Assembly: GCA_905181835.1 (NCBI GenBank)
Contig: CAJIZF010000001.1
Location: 124,001-188,000, forward strand
DNA from: an uncultured Flavobacteriaceae bacterium
Lineage (GTDB): Bacteria > Bacteroidota > Bacteroidia > Flavobacteriales > Flavobacteriaceae
Direction: 5' to 3'
DNA: 64,000 bases
The position numbers and the translations under genes are program-made. Below, piece after piece: positions 8,290 to 17,280 of this stretch. The notes beneath the pieces were generated by a model that searched no databases, was not told the DNA's origin, and worked only from the letters and a program-made list of their open reading frames with translations. Position 1 is the first letter of the stretch. The number at the start of each line of letters is the position of its first letter.

Positions 8290-9526
8290 TTTAGAAAGCT
8301 GGCAAGAAATATTTGAGACCATGTTAAAAAATAAACTTCAAACGTTTTTAACAATGGTTTCTGTTTTTTTCGGAATTTTTATTTTAGTAATCTTAGTTGG
8401 CTTTAGTAGTGGAATTGAAAAGGGAGTAAAATCTCAATTCGAAGAAGATGCTACCAACCGAATTGCAATCAGAACTAGAAGGACTACTAAAGAATATAAA
8501 GGTCTAAATCCAGGTAGATTAATTCAATTAAGAAATAATGATTTTGAGGAATTTAACGAAAAATATATGGATAATTTAGAGTACAAAACATCGATATATA
8601 GCGTTTGGAGAGGACAACTACTTTATAATGGTGAAGTTGGAAACTATAGAGTAGAGGGGGCATATCCAGATCAACAATTTATTGAAAACCAACGCATGGT
8701 TTCTGGACGATTTCTGAATAACAATGATATTAATCAATTAGAAAAAGTTGCTGTTATTGGAAATCAAATTAAACAAGATCTTTTTAAAGAGATAAATCCT
8801 ATAGGAGAATATGTTCAAATTTCAGGAATTAATTTTAAAGTCGTAGGAGTTTATACTGATCCTGGTGGAAAACGAGAGGAAAGTCGAGTTTTTATTCCGT
8901 TAACTACTGCCCAACAAATTTTTAATGCGGGAGACAAAGTCAGATCTTTAGCCTATACAGTAAAGATGTCTGATAATTTCGATGAAGCTGTAGCGCTGTC
9001 ATTGGCTTTATCAGAAAGTTTTGAAAATGATATTAGAACGAAACATACTATTTCTCCAGACGATCGAAGTGCTGTTAGGGTTGAAAACACATTAGAAGAA
9101 GCAAAAAGGATATACACTCTCATTGCAACAATTAGTTATGTTTTTTGGTTTGTAGGAATCGGTACTATTATTGCCGGAGTTGTTGGTGTAAGCAATATTA
9201 TGCTCATTGTTGTGAAAGAGCGGACCAAAGAAATTGGAATTCGAAAAGCACTGGGGGCATTGCCAAGCTCCATTATTGGAATGATTCTCCAAGAAGCAAT
9301 TTTCATCACTTCTTTTGCAGGTTTTTTAGGCTTGTTTGCAGGAGTTGGTTTGTTAGAATTAATTAGCCCAATGGTAGATAATGATTTTATAAAGTCACCT
9401 CAAGTAGATTTTAAAACTGCAATTATTACAGTCACTATATTAATTGTAGCTGGGGTTTTTGCTGGTTTTATTCCAGCAAGAAGAGCAGCGCATATAAGAC
9501 CCATTGAGGCACTTAGGGTAGAATAG
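8282..9526 (+). CDS. MacB-like ABC transporter permease 1
   Basis: Membrane subunit of the exporter, 414 residues. It has the MacB layout: one N-terminal helix (about residues 20-43), a large periplasmic MacB_PCD domain (residues 50-260), then three C-terminal helices with the FtsX pattern IMLIVVKERTKEIGIRKALGA. The ATPase is a separate gene, unlike in E. coli MacB. The permease in the next gene is of the same type, so the transporter probably works as a heterodimer. The product ends with RRAAHIRPIEALR, a typical FtsX-family tail. Confidence 0.92.
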   Translation: MFSLESWQEIFETMLKNKLQTFLTMVSVFFGIFILVILVGFSSGIEKGVKSQFEEDATNRIAIRTRRTTKEYKGLNPGRLIQLRNNDFEEFNEKYMDNLEYKTSIYSVWRGQLLYNGEVGNYRVEGAYPDQQFIENQRMVSGRFLNNNDINQLEKVAVIGNQIKQDLFKEINPIGEYVQISGINFKVVGVYTDPGGKREESRVFIPLTTAQQIFNAGDKVRSLAYTVKMSDNFDEAVALSLALSESFENDIRTKHTISPDDRSAVRVENTLEEAKRIYTLIATISYVFWFVGIGTIIAGVVGVSNIMLIVVKERTKEIGIRKALGALPSSIIGMILQEAIFITSFAGFLGLFAGVGLLELISPMVDNDFIKSPQVDFKTAIITVTILIVAGVFAGFIPARRAAHIRPIEALRVE

Positions 9527-9535
9527 TAAAAAGTT

Positions 9536-10795
9536 ATGTTGAACAAAGATCGTTGGAATGAAATATTAGAGGCATTAAATGCCAACCGCTTTAGGACTTT
9601 AATGACCGCTTTTGGTGTTTTTTGGGGGATCATGATTTTGGTATTACTACTCGCCTTAACGAATGGTTTAAAAAATGGAGTTATCAAAGATTTTGGTGAC
9701 TTTGCCACCAATTCAATTTTTATGTGGTCGCAAAGTACATCCAAGGCATATAAAGGATTACCTAAGGGAAGGCGCTATAATTTTAAAATTGATGATGTAG
9801 CTCTTTTAAAAGAAAAAATACCTTCATTAAAGTATGTTTCTCCAAGAAACCAACTAGGGGGTTACAGAGGTGCAAATAATGTTACGAGAAAAGATAAAAC
9901 AGGAGCTTTTAGTATCACAGGTGATTACCCTGAATTCATTTATCAACAACCCATGGATATTACACAAGGGCGTTTTATAAGTTATTCAGATATTAATGAA
10001 AAAAGAAAAGTAGCCGTTATTGGAGTAGATGTAGTAAAATCACTATACGATCTTGACGAGAATATTTTAGAATCCTATGTAAAAATTAATGGAGTTAATT
10101 TTTTAGTTATAGGAGTTTTTAAAAACAGTAATAATAACGGAGATGATGAAGAAGATGCCAATACGATATTTGTACCATTCACCACATTTTCACAAGTATT
10201 TAACTATGGAGATACAGTAAGTTGGATGGCAATCACGGCAGAAGATAAAACAAATATAACGGATATTAAACCCAAGATATTTTCTATCATCAGAAAGCAA
10301 CATACAATTCACCCAAAAGATAATCGTGCAATTGGTGATTATGATTTAGCCAAACAGTTTAGTAAAATATCGGGACTGTTTAGTATATTGACCTTCGTTG
10401 GGTTTTTTGTTGGAACTCTTGTTCTGCTCTCTGGCGCTATAGGAATTAGTAATATTATGTTGATTGTTGTCAAGGAACGGACGAAAGAAATAGGAATACG
10501 AAGAGCACTCGGAGCGACTCCATTTAACATAAGAACACAAATACTTCAAGAGTCTTTGTTATTAACAATCGTATCTGGAATGGCAGGTATTGCATTTGCT
10601 TCGGGAGCAATATGGCTGACAAATTCAATAATAGATAGTATTGGACCTATAGATAACTTTGCCAACCCTGCTGTCGATATAAAAATAATTTTAATCGCTT
10701 TGTTGATATTAGTTCTCTTTGGTGTTTTAGCAGGATTAATTCCAGCTACGAGAGCCACTAGAATGAAACCTGTAGACGCATTAAGAACAGAATAA
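9536..10795 (+). CDS. MacB-like ABC transporter permease 2
   Basis: Second FtsX/MacB-type permease of 419 residues, nine bases after the first. It has the same four-helix layout: N-terminal helix at about 20-42, periplasmic domain 50-280, then three helices with IMLIVVKERTKEIGIRRALGA. The tail is TRATRMKPVDALRTE. The similarity to the upstream permease is clear in the membrane part and weak in the periplasmic part, consistent with an old duplication and two different halves of one transporter. Confidence 0.92.
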   Translation: MLNKDRWNEILEALNANRFRTLMTAFGVFWGIMILVLLLALTNGLKNGVIKDFGDFATNSIFMWSQSTSKAYKGLPKGRRYNFKIDDVALLKEKIPSLKYVSPRNQLGGYRGANNVTRKDKTGAFSITGDYPEFIYQQPMDITQGRFISYSDINEKRKVAVIGVDVVKSLYDLDENILESYVKINGVNFLVIGVFKNSNNNGDDEEDANTIFVPFTTFSQVFNYGDTVSWMAITAEDKTNITDIKPKIFSIIRKQHTIHPKDNRAIGDYDLAKQFSKISGLFSILTFVGFFVGTLVLLSGAIGISNIMLIVVKERTKEIGIRRALGATPFNIRTQILQESLLLTIVSGMAGIAFASGAIWLTNSIIDSIGPIDNFANPAVDIKIILIALLILVLFGVLAGLIPATRATRMKPVDALRTE

Positions 10796-10832
10796 AATTT
10801 AAAAAGAATAGAAATATAAAGTATTACTCACT

Positions 10833-11984
10833 ATGAAAAGAATAGGAACTATTATCACTTTAACCGTTATTTTAATTGCATTTATATTTGGAATACGATA
10901 CATCTACCTAAAAGATCAAAAAGATCCAGTAGTTTATGAAACTCAAAAATCTTTTAGATATACAATTTTAAAAAAAACAGTAGCTACTGGGAGTATAGTG
11001 CCAAAGGAAGAAGTTCTTATTAAGCCAAATATCTCTGGTATTATCGATCAAATATTTGTGGAAGCTGGCGACTATGTTAAATCGGGCGATTTATTAGCCA
11101 TGGTAAAGGTAGTTCCAAACGTATCTTCTCTAAATAGTGCTAAAAACAATATCAATTCGGTGAGTACTCAAGTTGAAACAGCAAAATTAGCCTTTCAAAA
11201 TCAAGAAAGTATTTATAATAGGCAAAAAGGATTATTTGAAAAAGGAGTCATATCTGCAAACGAATTTGATAATGCACAGTTATCCTACAATCAATCATTA
11301 CAACGTTATAAACAAGAACAGATTAGCTTAGATAATGCCCGCCAAAATTATGATATTATTAAAACAGGTACTACAAGTGGAATGGGAGCAGCTGCAAATA
11401 CTGAAATAAGAGCTACTGTTTCTGGAATGGTTTTGGATGTTCCAGTAAAAACAGGAAATCAAGTAATAGAGTCTAATAATTTTAACGATGGAACTACAAT
11501 CGCAACAATCGCTGATGTTACGAATATGATTTTTGAGGGAAAAGTTGATGAAAGTGAAGTAGGAAAGATTAAAGAAGATTTAGCTTTAGAAATTACAGTT
11601 GGAGCCATTGACAACAAAAAATTTGATGCAACTTTAGATTATATTGCGCCGAAGGGGATCGATGAAAATGGAGCAATTCAATTCCAAATCAAAGGGACTT
11701 TAAACAAAAAAGACGCTACGTTTATCAGAGCAGGTCTTAGTGCAAATGCTTCAATTATTCTTGCAAGGGCAGATAGCGTAATAGCTCTAAAAGAGGCACT
11801 GATACAGTATGATGTAAAAACAAAAACTCCTTTTGTTGAAATTGAAATAGGGAATCAAAAGTTCGAAAGAAAAGAGATAGAGCTAGGAATTAGTGATGGT
11901 ATTAATGTAGAAGTAAAAGCGGGAATATCACCAAATGACAAAATTAAAGTTTGGAACCAATTAAAACCAAGAGCTAACTTTTGA
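10833..11984 (+). CDS. Efflux transporter periplasmic adaptor subunit (MacA-like) 1
   Basis: Membrane fusion protein of 383 residues that links the inner-membrane transporter to TolC. It has an N-terminal anchor (residues 5-23), a first lipoyl half-motif near residues 60-90 (NISGIIDQIFVEAGDYVKSG), an alpha-helical hairpin (95-175), a second lipoyl half (ATVSGMVLDVPVKTGNQV), then beta-barrel and membrane-proximal domains. It follows the permeases by 37 bases. A second adaptor is encoded after tolC; the two could form mixed hexamers or serve different states. Confidence 0.9.
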   Translation: MKRIGTIITLTVILIAFIFGIRYIYLKDQKDPVVYETQKSFRYTILKKTVATGSIVPKEEVLIKPNISGIIDQIFVEAGDYVKSGDLLAMVKVVPNVSSLNSAKNNINSVSTQVETAKLAFQNQESIYNRQKGLFEKGVISANEFDNAQLSYNQSLQRYKQEQISLDNARQNYDIIKTGTTSGMGAAANTEIRATVSGMVLDVPVKTGNQVIESNNFNDGTTIATIADVTNMIFEGKVDESEVGKIKEDLALEITVGAIDNKKFDATLDYIAPKGIDENGAIQFQIKGTLNKKDATFIRAGLSANASIILARADSVIALKEALIQYDVKTKTPFVEIEIGNQKFERKEIELGISDGINVEVKAGISPNDKIKVWNQLKPRANF

Positions 11985-12051
11985 AGACGTAGATAAAATT
12001 TAATTAAAATAAAACTGTAACATTTTTAACATAATAAAGACCAATTCAATT

Positions 12052-13509
12052 ATGATTATCAATATGAAGACTTTAGTAATGTTGTGTTTATTTCTGGGTA
12101 TGGAAGTAACGTTAACAGCACAAAATAAAAAATGGACACTTCAAGAATGTGTTGCTTATGCTATAGAAAATAATATTTCTGTAAAACAATCAGAATTAGA
12201 TATTGAAAACTCTGATATAGCAAAAAGTGGAGCCATTGGAAACTTCTTGCCATCGATTAATGGCTCGGCTTCGAATAGCTGGAATACAGGCTTAACACAA
12301 GACGTTACAACGGGTATTTTAAGAAATATTACCTCGAGAAGTTCATCCTACAGTGTTTCTGCTGGAGTTACTGTTTTTAGTGGTTTAAGAAATCACCGAG
12401 AATTACAAAAAGCAAAAATGCAACAACTTTCTTCGCAATATAACTCTAGTAAGATAAAAGATGACATCGCATTGTTTGTTGCAAATAATTATTTACAAGT
12501 ATTGTTATCAAAGGCAAATTTAGAGGTTGCATTGGAACAAAATAAGGTCACTAAAGATCAAATTTCAAGAACTAAAGAATTAGTAGACTCAGGATTATTA
12601 CCTGAAGGAGACTTATTAGAAATTAATGCGGTTAGTGCTCAAGAGCAACAAGCGATTGTAAATTCTGAAAGCAATGTTAGAATATCTTTAGTTAGTCTAG
12701 CGCAACTGTTACTAATTAAAGATTATGGAAATTTCGATATTGCAGATCAAGAATTTTCTGTAATATTATCTGAAGTAGCAGAGAAAAACGTTGACGAAGT
12801 AATTAATTCTGCCAAAGAAAATAGATATGAAGTAAAAATTGCAGAACAAAATATGAATATTGCCAATAAAGATCTAGAAATTTCTAGAAGTATTTATTGG
12901 CCTACTCTTAATGCATATTTTAATTATAATACTCGCGAAAATGATATCCCTCAAATTTCTTCGGTGTTAAATCCTGATAATCCGACATTAACTACTCAAA
13001 TAGGTTATGTAGGATCTACAGGAGAAGTTGTTTTATCGGAAGTGCCAAATACCAGCTTGATACAAACGCCAGCAAAAGCATTCACAGATCAGTTGTCTGA
13101 CAATGACGGTGTTTCTTATGGATTAAATTTAAGTCTTCCAATTTTTAACGGATTTTCTACTAGAAACAATGTAAAGCGTAATATAGTTAATGTAAAAAGA
13201 AACGAATATCAACTAGAACAAGCTAAACTCGATTTAGAATCATCGGTATATCAAGCCTATGTCGATGCAGATGGAGCCAAGAAATCGTACGATGCTGCAT
13301 TGGCATCATTCAAATCTCAAGAGTTAGCTTACGAATATGCAAAAACTAGGTTTGATGTAGGTTTAACAAACTCATTTGAGTTTAGTCAATCCAAACTACG
13401 ATATAGTACTGCTAATATTGAAGCTAATAGAACTAAATTTGATTATATTTTTAAATTAAAAGTATTGGAATTATACTTTGGAATACCAGCTACTGAGCTT
13501 AAATTTTAA
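12052..13509 (+). CDS. TolC family outer membrane channel
   Basis: Outer-membrane efflux protein of 485 residues with two OEP repeats. The signal peptide covers about residues 5-23 and ends at LTAQ; the internal ATG at 12064 (MKTLVMLCLF) may be the true start, since it gives a more usual signal peptide. The mature part starts with WTLQECVAYAIENNISV, the classic TolC entry. The long helical segments contain the expected heptad-like stretches, and GLNLSLPIFNGF marks the second repeat. The gene lies between two adaptor genes, two bases before the second one. Confidence 0.92.
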   Translation: MIINMKTLVMLCLFLGMEVTLTAQNKKWTLQECVAYAIENNISVKQSELDIENSDIAKSGAIGNFLPSINGSASNSWNTGLTQDVTTGILRNITSRSSSYSVSAGVTVFSGLRNHRELQKAKMQQLSSQYNSSKIKDDIALFVANNYLQVLLSKANLEVALEQNKVTKDQISRTKELVDSGLLPEGDLLEINAVSAQEQQAIVNSESNVRISLVSLAQLLLIKDYGNFDIADQEFSVILSEVAEKNVDEVINSAKENRYEVKIAEQNMNIANKDLEISRSIYWPTLNAYFNYNTRENDIPQISSVLNPDNPTLTTQIGYVGSTGEVVLSEVPNTSLIQTPAKAFTDQLSDNDGVSYGLNLSLPIFNGFSTRNNVKRNIVNVKRNEYQLEQAKLDLESSVYQAYVDADGAKKSYDAALASFKSQELAYEYAKTRFDVGLTNSFEFSQSKLRYSTANIEANRTKFDYIFKLKVLELYFGIPATELKF

Positions 13510-13511
13510 TT

Positions 13512-14786
13512 ATGAAAAAAAAGACCTTCGTTTGGATAATTGTTATTGTTGTAATTTTATTGATTGTACTAATTTCTGGTAAAAAAGCTGGTTGGTTCGG
13601 TAAAAGCGGGAATTTTAAAGAAGTCGAAGTTACAAGTATTCGTTTAATTGATATTGTTGAGACCGTTGCAGCAACCGGAAAAATTCAACCTGAGGTTGAG
13701 ATTAAATTATCTTCTGAAGTTTCGGGAGAAATAATTGAACTACCTATTATTGAAGGGCAACAAGTTAAAAAAGGAGATTTATTAGTTAGTATTAATCCCG
13801 ATTTGGTGCAAGCAATGGTAGATCAATCTCAAGCAGGATTACAAAATGTAAAAGCGCAATTGACTCAAGCTGAGGCAAATTTAGCAAATGTTAAAATTAA
13901 TTTTGAGAGAAATAAATCTCTTTTTGAAAAGGGAGTAATTTCAAGATCTGATTGGGAGCGTTCACAAACTGATTATGAAGTAGCGCAAGCAAATGTGAGG
14001 TCTGCTTTTTATAATGTAGAAAGTGCAAAGTCCTCTGTAAAACAATCTAGAGATAATTTATCAAGAACATCGATTTTTGCTCCAAGAGATGGAACAATTT
14101 CTAAACTTTCAGTGGAATTAGGAGAACGTGTTGTTGGTACCGCTCAAATGGCAGGTACTGAAATTGTTAGAGTTGCTAACCTAAATAATATGGAAGTTGA
14201 AGTTGATGTTAATGAAACAGATATTGTTAAAGTAAATGTTGGAGATTCAACAATTGTAGAAGTTGATGCTTATCTAAAAAGGGAATTTAAAGGAGTTGTT
14301 ACAGAAATTGCAAATACGGCCGAAAACACCTTATCAGTTGACCAAGTAACAAACTTTAAGGTAAAAGTTAGAATTCTACCAGACTCCTATAAAGACTTAA
14401 CAGTAAATAGGTCCGATAACTATTCGCCATTTAGACCAGGAATGACTGCGACGGTGGATATTATTACCAATTTAAAAGAGAAAATTATTGGGGTGCCTAT
14501 CAGCTCGATAGTTATTAAAACTGACACCTCCAGTGCCACTGCGAAACAAGTTGTAAAAGAAACAAAATCGACAACAGCAGAAAAGTTTGAATGTGTGTTT
14601 GTAAAAGAAGGCGATGTTGCTAAACTAAGAGTTATTACTACGGGAATTCAAGATGATTCAAATATTGAAATCATTTCGGGATTAAAAGAAGATGATTTAG
14701 TTATTACAGGTCCCTATAACACCGTTACTAAAATATTAAAACCGGGTAGTAAAGTTGAGACTAAAATAGAGGAACAAAAAGAATAA
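13512..14786 (+). CDS. Efflux transporter periplasmic adaptor subunit (MacA-like) 2
   Basis: Second membrane fusion protein of the operon, 424 residues. Anchor at residues 6-24, first lipoyl half near 72-100 (LSSEVSGEIIELPIIEGQQV), helical hairpin 105-180, second lipoyl half starting IFAPRDGTISKLSVELGERV, and barrel domains with FRPGMTATVDI. It begins two bases after tolC. Compared with the first adaptor it is about 40 residues longer at the C terminus, with a Ser/Thr/Lys-rich insert around residues 337-355. Both adaptors are full length, so neither is a remnant. Confidence 0.9.
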   Translation: MKKKTFVWIIVIVVILLIVLISGKKAGWFGKSGNFKEVEVTSIRLIDIVETVAATGKIQPEVEIKLSSEVSGEIIELPIIEGQQVKKGDLLVSINPDLVQAMVDQSQAGLQNVKAQLTQAEANLANVKINFERNKSLFEKGVISRSDWERSQTDYEVAQANVRSAFYNVESAKSSVKQSRDNLSRTSIFAPRDGTISKLSVELGERVVGTAQMAGTEIVRVANLNNMEVEVDVNETDIVKVNVGDSTIVEVDAYLKREFKGVVTEIANTAENTLSVDQVTNFKVKVRILPDSYKDLTVNRSDNYSPFRPGMTATVDIITNLKEKIIGVPISSIVIKTDTSSATAKQVVKETKSTTAEKFECVFVKEGDVAKLRVITTGIQDDSNIEIISGLKEDDLVITGPYNTVTKILKPGSKVETKIEEQKE

Positions 14787-14799
14787 TATACACATTTTA

Positions 14800-15459
14800 A
14801 TGGCAACAATTTTATGTATTGAAACAACTACAACCAACTGCTCTGTTGCCTTATCAGTGGAAGGAATTGTAGTCTCCTTAAAAGAGGAAAACGATAAAAA
14901 CTATTCACATGCCGAAAAACTACATTTGTTTATTGAAGAAGTATTGGTTAAAAGTGAAATAACAAAAGACAAGTTAGACGCTATAGCAGTAAGTAAGGGT
15001 CCTGGGTCTTATACTGGGCTCCGTATAGGTGTTTCAGCTGCTAAGGGCTTGTGTTTTGCATTGGAAATCCCTCTTATTTCAATTCCTACACTAGAAGCAC
15101 TAGCCTATCAGGTAAAAAATACAGATGGAACTATCGTGCCCATGTTAGATGCTAGGCGTTTAGAAGTATATTCTGCGGTTTTTTCAAAAGATAAAATTCA
15201 AATTAGAGATACCAGAGCTGAAGTATTAGACGACCATTCGTTTACTAATTATTTAATTGAACATACTATTTATTTTATTGGTAATGGCGTTGAAAAATTT
15301 AAATCAATTTGTAAGCATAGTAATGCTATTTTTATGGATCAAAATTTACCGTCGTCCAATGAGATGGGAATTTTAGCCGAAAACAAATATCAAAACAACG
15401 AATTTGAAGATGTCGCTTATTTTGAGCCTTATTATTTAAAAGACTTTATTGCAGGATAA
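14800..15459 (+). CDS. tsaB: tRNA threonylcarbamoyladenosine biosynthesis protein TsaB
   Basis: Partner of TsaD in the formation of the t6A modification at position 37 of ANN-decoding tRNAs, in the cytoplasm. The ASKHA-type N-terminal domain starts with ATILCIETTTTNCSVALS. VSKGPGSYTGLRIGVSAAKG (residues 66-85) is the TsaB hallmark, followed by MLDARRLEVY. The length of 219 residues is normal. It is 13 bases after the second adaptor gene, so it is probably transcribed with the efflux operon, and it is closed by a strong terminator. Confidence 0.95.
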   Translation: MATILCIETTTTNCSVALSVEGIVVSLKEENDKNYSHAEKLHLFIEEVLVKSEITKDKLDAIAVSKGPGSYTGLRIGVSAAKGLCFALEIPLISIPTLEALAYQVKNTDGTIVPMLDARRLEVYSAVFSKDKIQIRDTRAEVLDDHSFTNYLIEHTIYFIGNGVEKFKSICKHSNAIFMDQNLPSSNEMGILAENKYQNNEFEDVAYFEPYYLKDFIAG

Positions 15460-15485
15460 ATCAACGCACTAAAATATATTATTCA

Positions 15486-15523
15486 AAAAAAACCAACTTA
15501 TTTTATACAGTTGGTTTTTTTGT
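15486..15523. terminator. Bidirectional intrinsic terminator
   Basis: AACCAACT (15491-15498) pairs with AGTTGGTT (15509-15516) around a ten-base loop, with A runs before and T runs after. It can serve tsaB on the plus strand and the converging gene at 15555-16259 on the minus strand. Confidence 0.85.
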
Positions 15524-15554
15524 TTGTAAAATGATTTATAAAAAAACTATATAC

Positions 15555-16259
15555 TTAAAAGCCTTGAATTTTGTCCAAATACTGTATTAATTTTTTAATA
15601 TCTTTTTCGTTGTCCAAATCTAAATTTTGTTCTTTGGTATAACTCTTTACAATTTTTTCATCATCACCAAATGCTTTAAGTTTTTTACTTTTAGACCTTG
15701 GTAATTCGAGTGTATTTCCATTTTTTGTATAAATAGTATAGATAAAACGGTCTTCAAATCTTGCCAGGGTTGATCTCTCATAATTATTTTGTGCTTTTTT
15801 TGGCGGAAAGTACTTCTTGGTTACTTTTTTTAATAAACTTAGATTATTCCCATCAAATATAACAAGATAGTAACCTTGACTTGGGATAAACACAAATGTA
15901 TCGTTCATGATTTTTGCATAAATCTCCTTTGATTTTACAAGTGCTTTTGCCGATTCATCGTCATCATTTAGGGATTCTTTGTATTCTATTTCATCAGCTA
16001 CTGCATTGTATCTTAAAGCTCCGTTACTTAAAATCATTTCATTTTCTAAATAAACATCCCCTAATAAAAAATCATTTACATAATAAGGTGTTCCATCATA
16101 GTTTTCTGGGGTGGCTGGATCATAAAGATTCCGAGTATCGTATACGTCAGCACTATATACAAATACTTCTGTTGCAAATTGGGTCTTTCTATTTTGCGCA
16201 AAACCAATTGAGCAAGCAAAATATATTACTATTAAAGTACTGTTAATTATCTTTTTCAT
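15555..16259 (-). CDS. Secreted protein of unknown function, tandem paralogue A
   Basis: Exported protein of 234 residues that I do not recognise. A signal peptide covers residues 1-21 (ending GFAQ). The mature part contains beta-strand-like segments resembling small N-terminal surface-repeat modules (EMILSNGALRYNAVADEIEY) and a C-terminal module with PRSKSKKLKAFGDDEKIVKSY. The same layout and the motif SKSKxLKAFGD occur in the neighbour at 16451-17146, so the two are tandem duplicates that have diverged. No catalytic motif or cysteine pattern is visible. A cell-surface or periplasmic role is inferred only from the signal peptide. Confidence 0.7.
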   Translation of the reverse strand: MKKIINSTLIVIYFACSIGFAQNRKTQFATEVFVYSADVYDTRNLYDPATPENYDGTPYYVNDFLLGDVYLENEMILSNGALRYNAVADEIEYKESLNDDDESAKALVKSKEIYAKIMNDTFVFIPSQGYYLVIFDGNNLSLLKKVTKKYFPPKKAQNNYERSTLARFEDRFIYTIYTKNGNTLELPRSKSKKLKAFGDDEKIVKSYTKEQNLDLDNEKDIKKLIQYLDKIQGF

Positions 16260-16450
16260 TGTTATAAATTTATTGGTGCAGTTATTTTTTTATAAATGTA
16301 ATCATGAATTATTTAAACCACAAACTATGCCAATCTTTGTTTATAAAGAATGGAATTTAAAATGCAGAATTTTTTCAAAAGCATTCAATAAAAATACGGG
16401 ATTTATCCTTCTTACTATCTGGGGCAATTAGAGAATTAGATTAATAAGTT

Positions 16451-17146
16451 TTATAAAGTGTCGTAATACTTAATAACTTCAATAAGACCTGCTTCTTTGT
16501 TCAGATTGATTTTATTTTCCTTTACAAACACTTTGACCTCTTTTGATTTATCGCCAAAAGCTTTTAATCGTTTGCTTTTAGATCCTGGAAGCTCTATTAA
16601 AAGACCGTCGCTTGTGTATAAATATAGACTTTGCTTTTCTTTATAATTTGCAGCAATATTGCTGGCTAATGAAGTGTATGCTTTTTGTTCTGGTATGTAT
16701 TCTTTTTTAATTTTTTTAAAAAGAGATGTTGGCGTACTATTAAAAACAACTATAAAATAACCTTGATTATTATTGTTCTCGTTAGGTGCTAAAAACACAT
16801 AATTTTCATTTCCTATTTTAATAGACAAATCACTGGAATTTTTTAAAACTTTTGCTTGATCATCTTTTAGCACAGAAGATTTTTTAACCTCAAATAAATC
16901 TTTAGAGGCATTGTATCTTAAACCAATATTTTTTGCTAGCGGAACTCCATTTTTTTGAATGGTTCCATTCTTAAACATTTTATCCTTATAAGGAGTTCCT
17001 GTAAAATCAGCCTCTAGATACACTTCTACACTTCTTTGAGAAATATAGGAATCAATATCTGTTTCATTGAATACAGATTGAGCTTTAATATTAACTGAAT
17101 AAAGCGATACAATAATAGAGGTGGTGATAAGGAATTTTTTTTTCAT
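16451..17146 (-). CDS. Secreted protein of unknown function, tandem paralogue B
   Basis: Exported protein of 231 residues, paralogue of the next gene downstream. The signal peptide covers residues 1-22 (ending IKAQ). Shared features are GLRYNASKDLFEVKKS matching ALRYNAVADEIEYKES, a middle part NQGYFIVVFN matching QGYYLVIFDG, LFKKIKKEYIPEQKAY matching LLKKVTKKYFPPKKAQ, and the C-terminal GSKSKRLKAFGDKSKEVKVF. The two genes are 191 bases apart, with no clear terminator or promoter between them. Function unknown. Confidence 0.7.
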   Translation of the reverse strand: MKKKFLITTSIIVSLYSVNIKAQSVFNETDIDSYISQRSVEVYLEADFTGTPYKDKMFKNGTIQKNGVPLAKNIGLRYNASKDLFEVKKSSVLKDDQAKVLKNSSDLSIKIGNENYVFLAPNENNNNQGYFIVVFNSTPTSLFKKIKKEYIPEQKAYTSLASNIAANYKEKQSLYLYTSDGLLIELPGSKSKRLKAFGDKSKEVKVFVKENKINLNKEAGLIEVIKYYDTL

Positions 17147-17280
17147 TTTTTTTTATTATTCTAAAGTGCGAATATATTTCATTAACGCTGATAAGCAAAA
17201 CAATAATTTGTTAAAAATTACTAAAATTATTTAGAGATTTAATTAAATGAATTGCTTGAAATCTGCTAGTTGTTTAAAAA

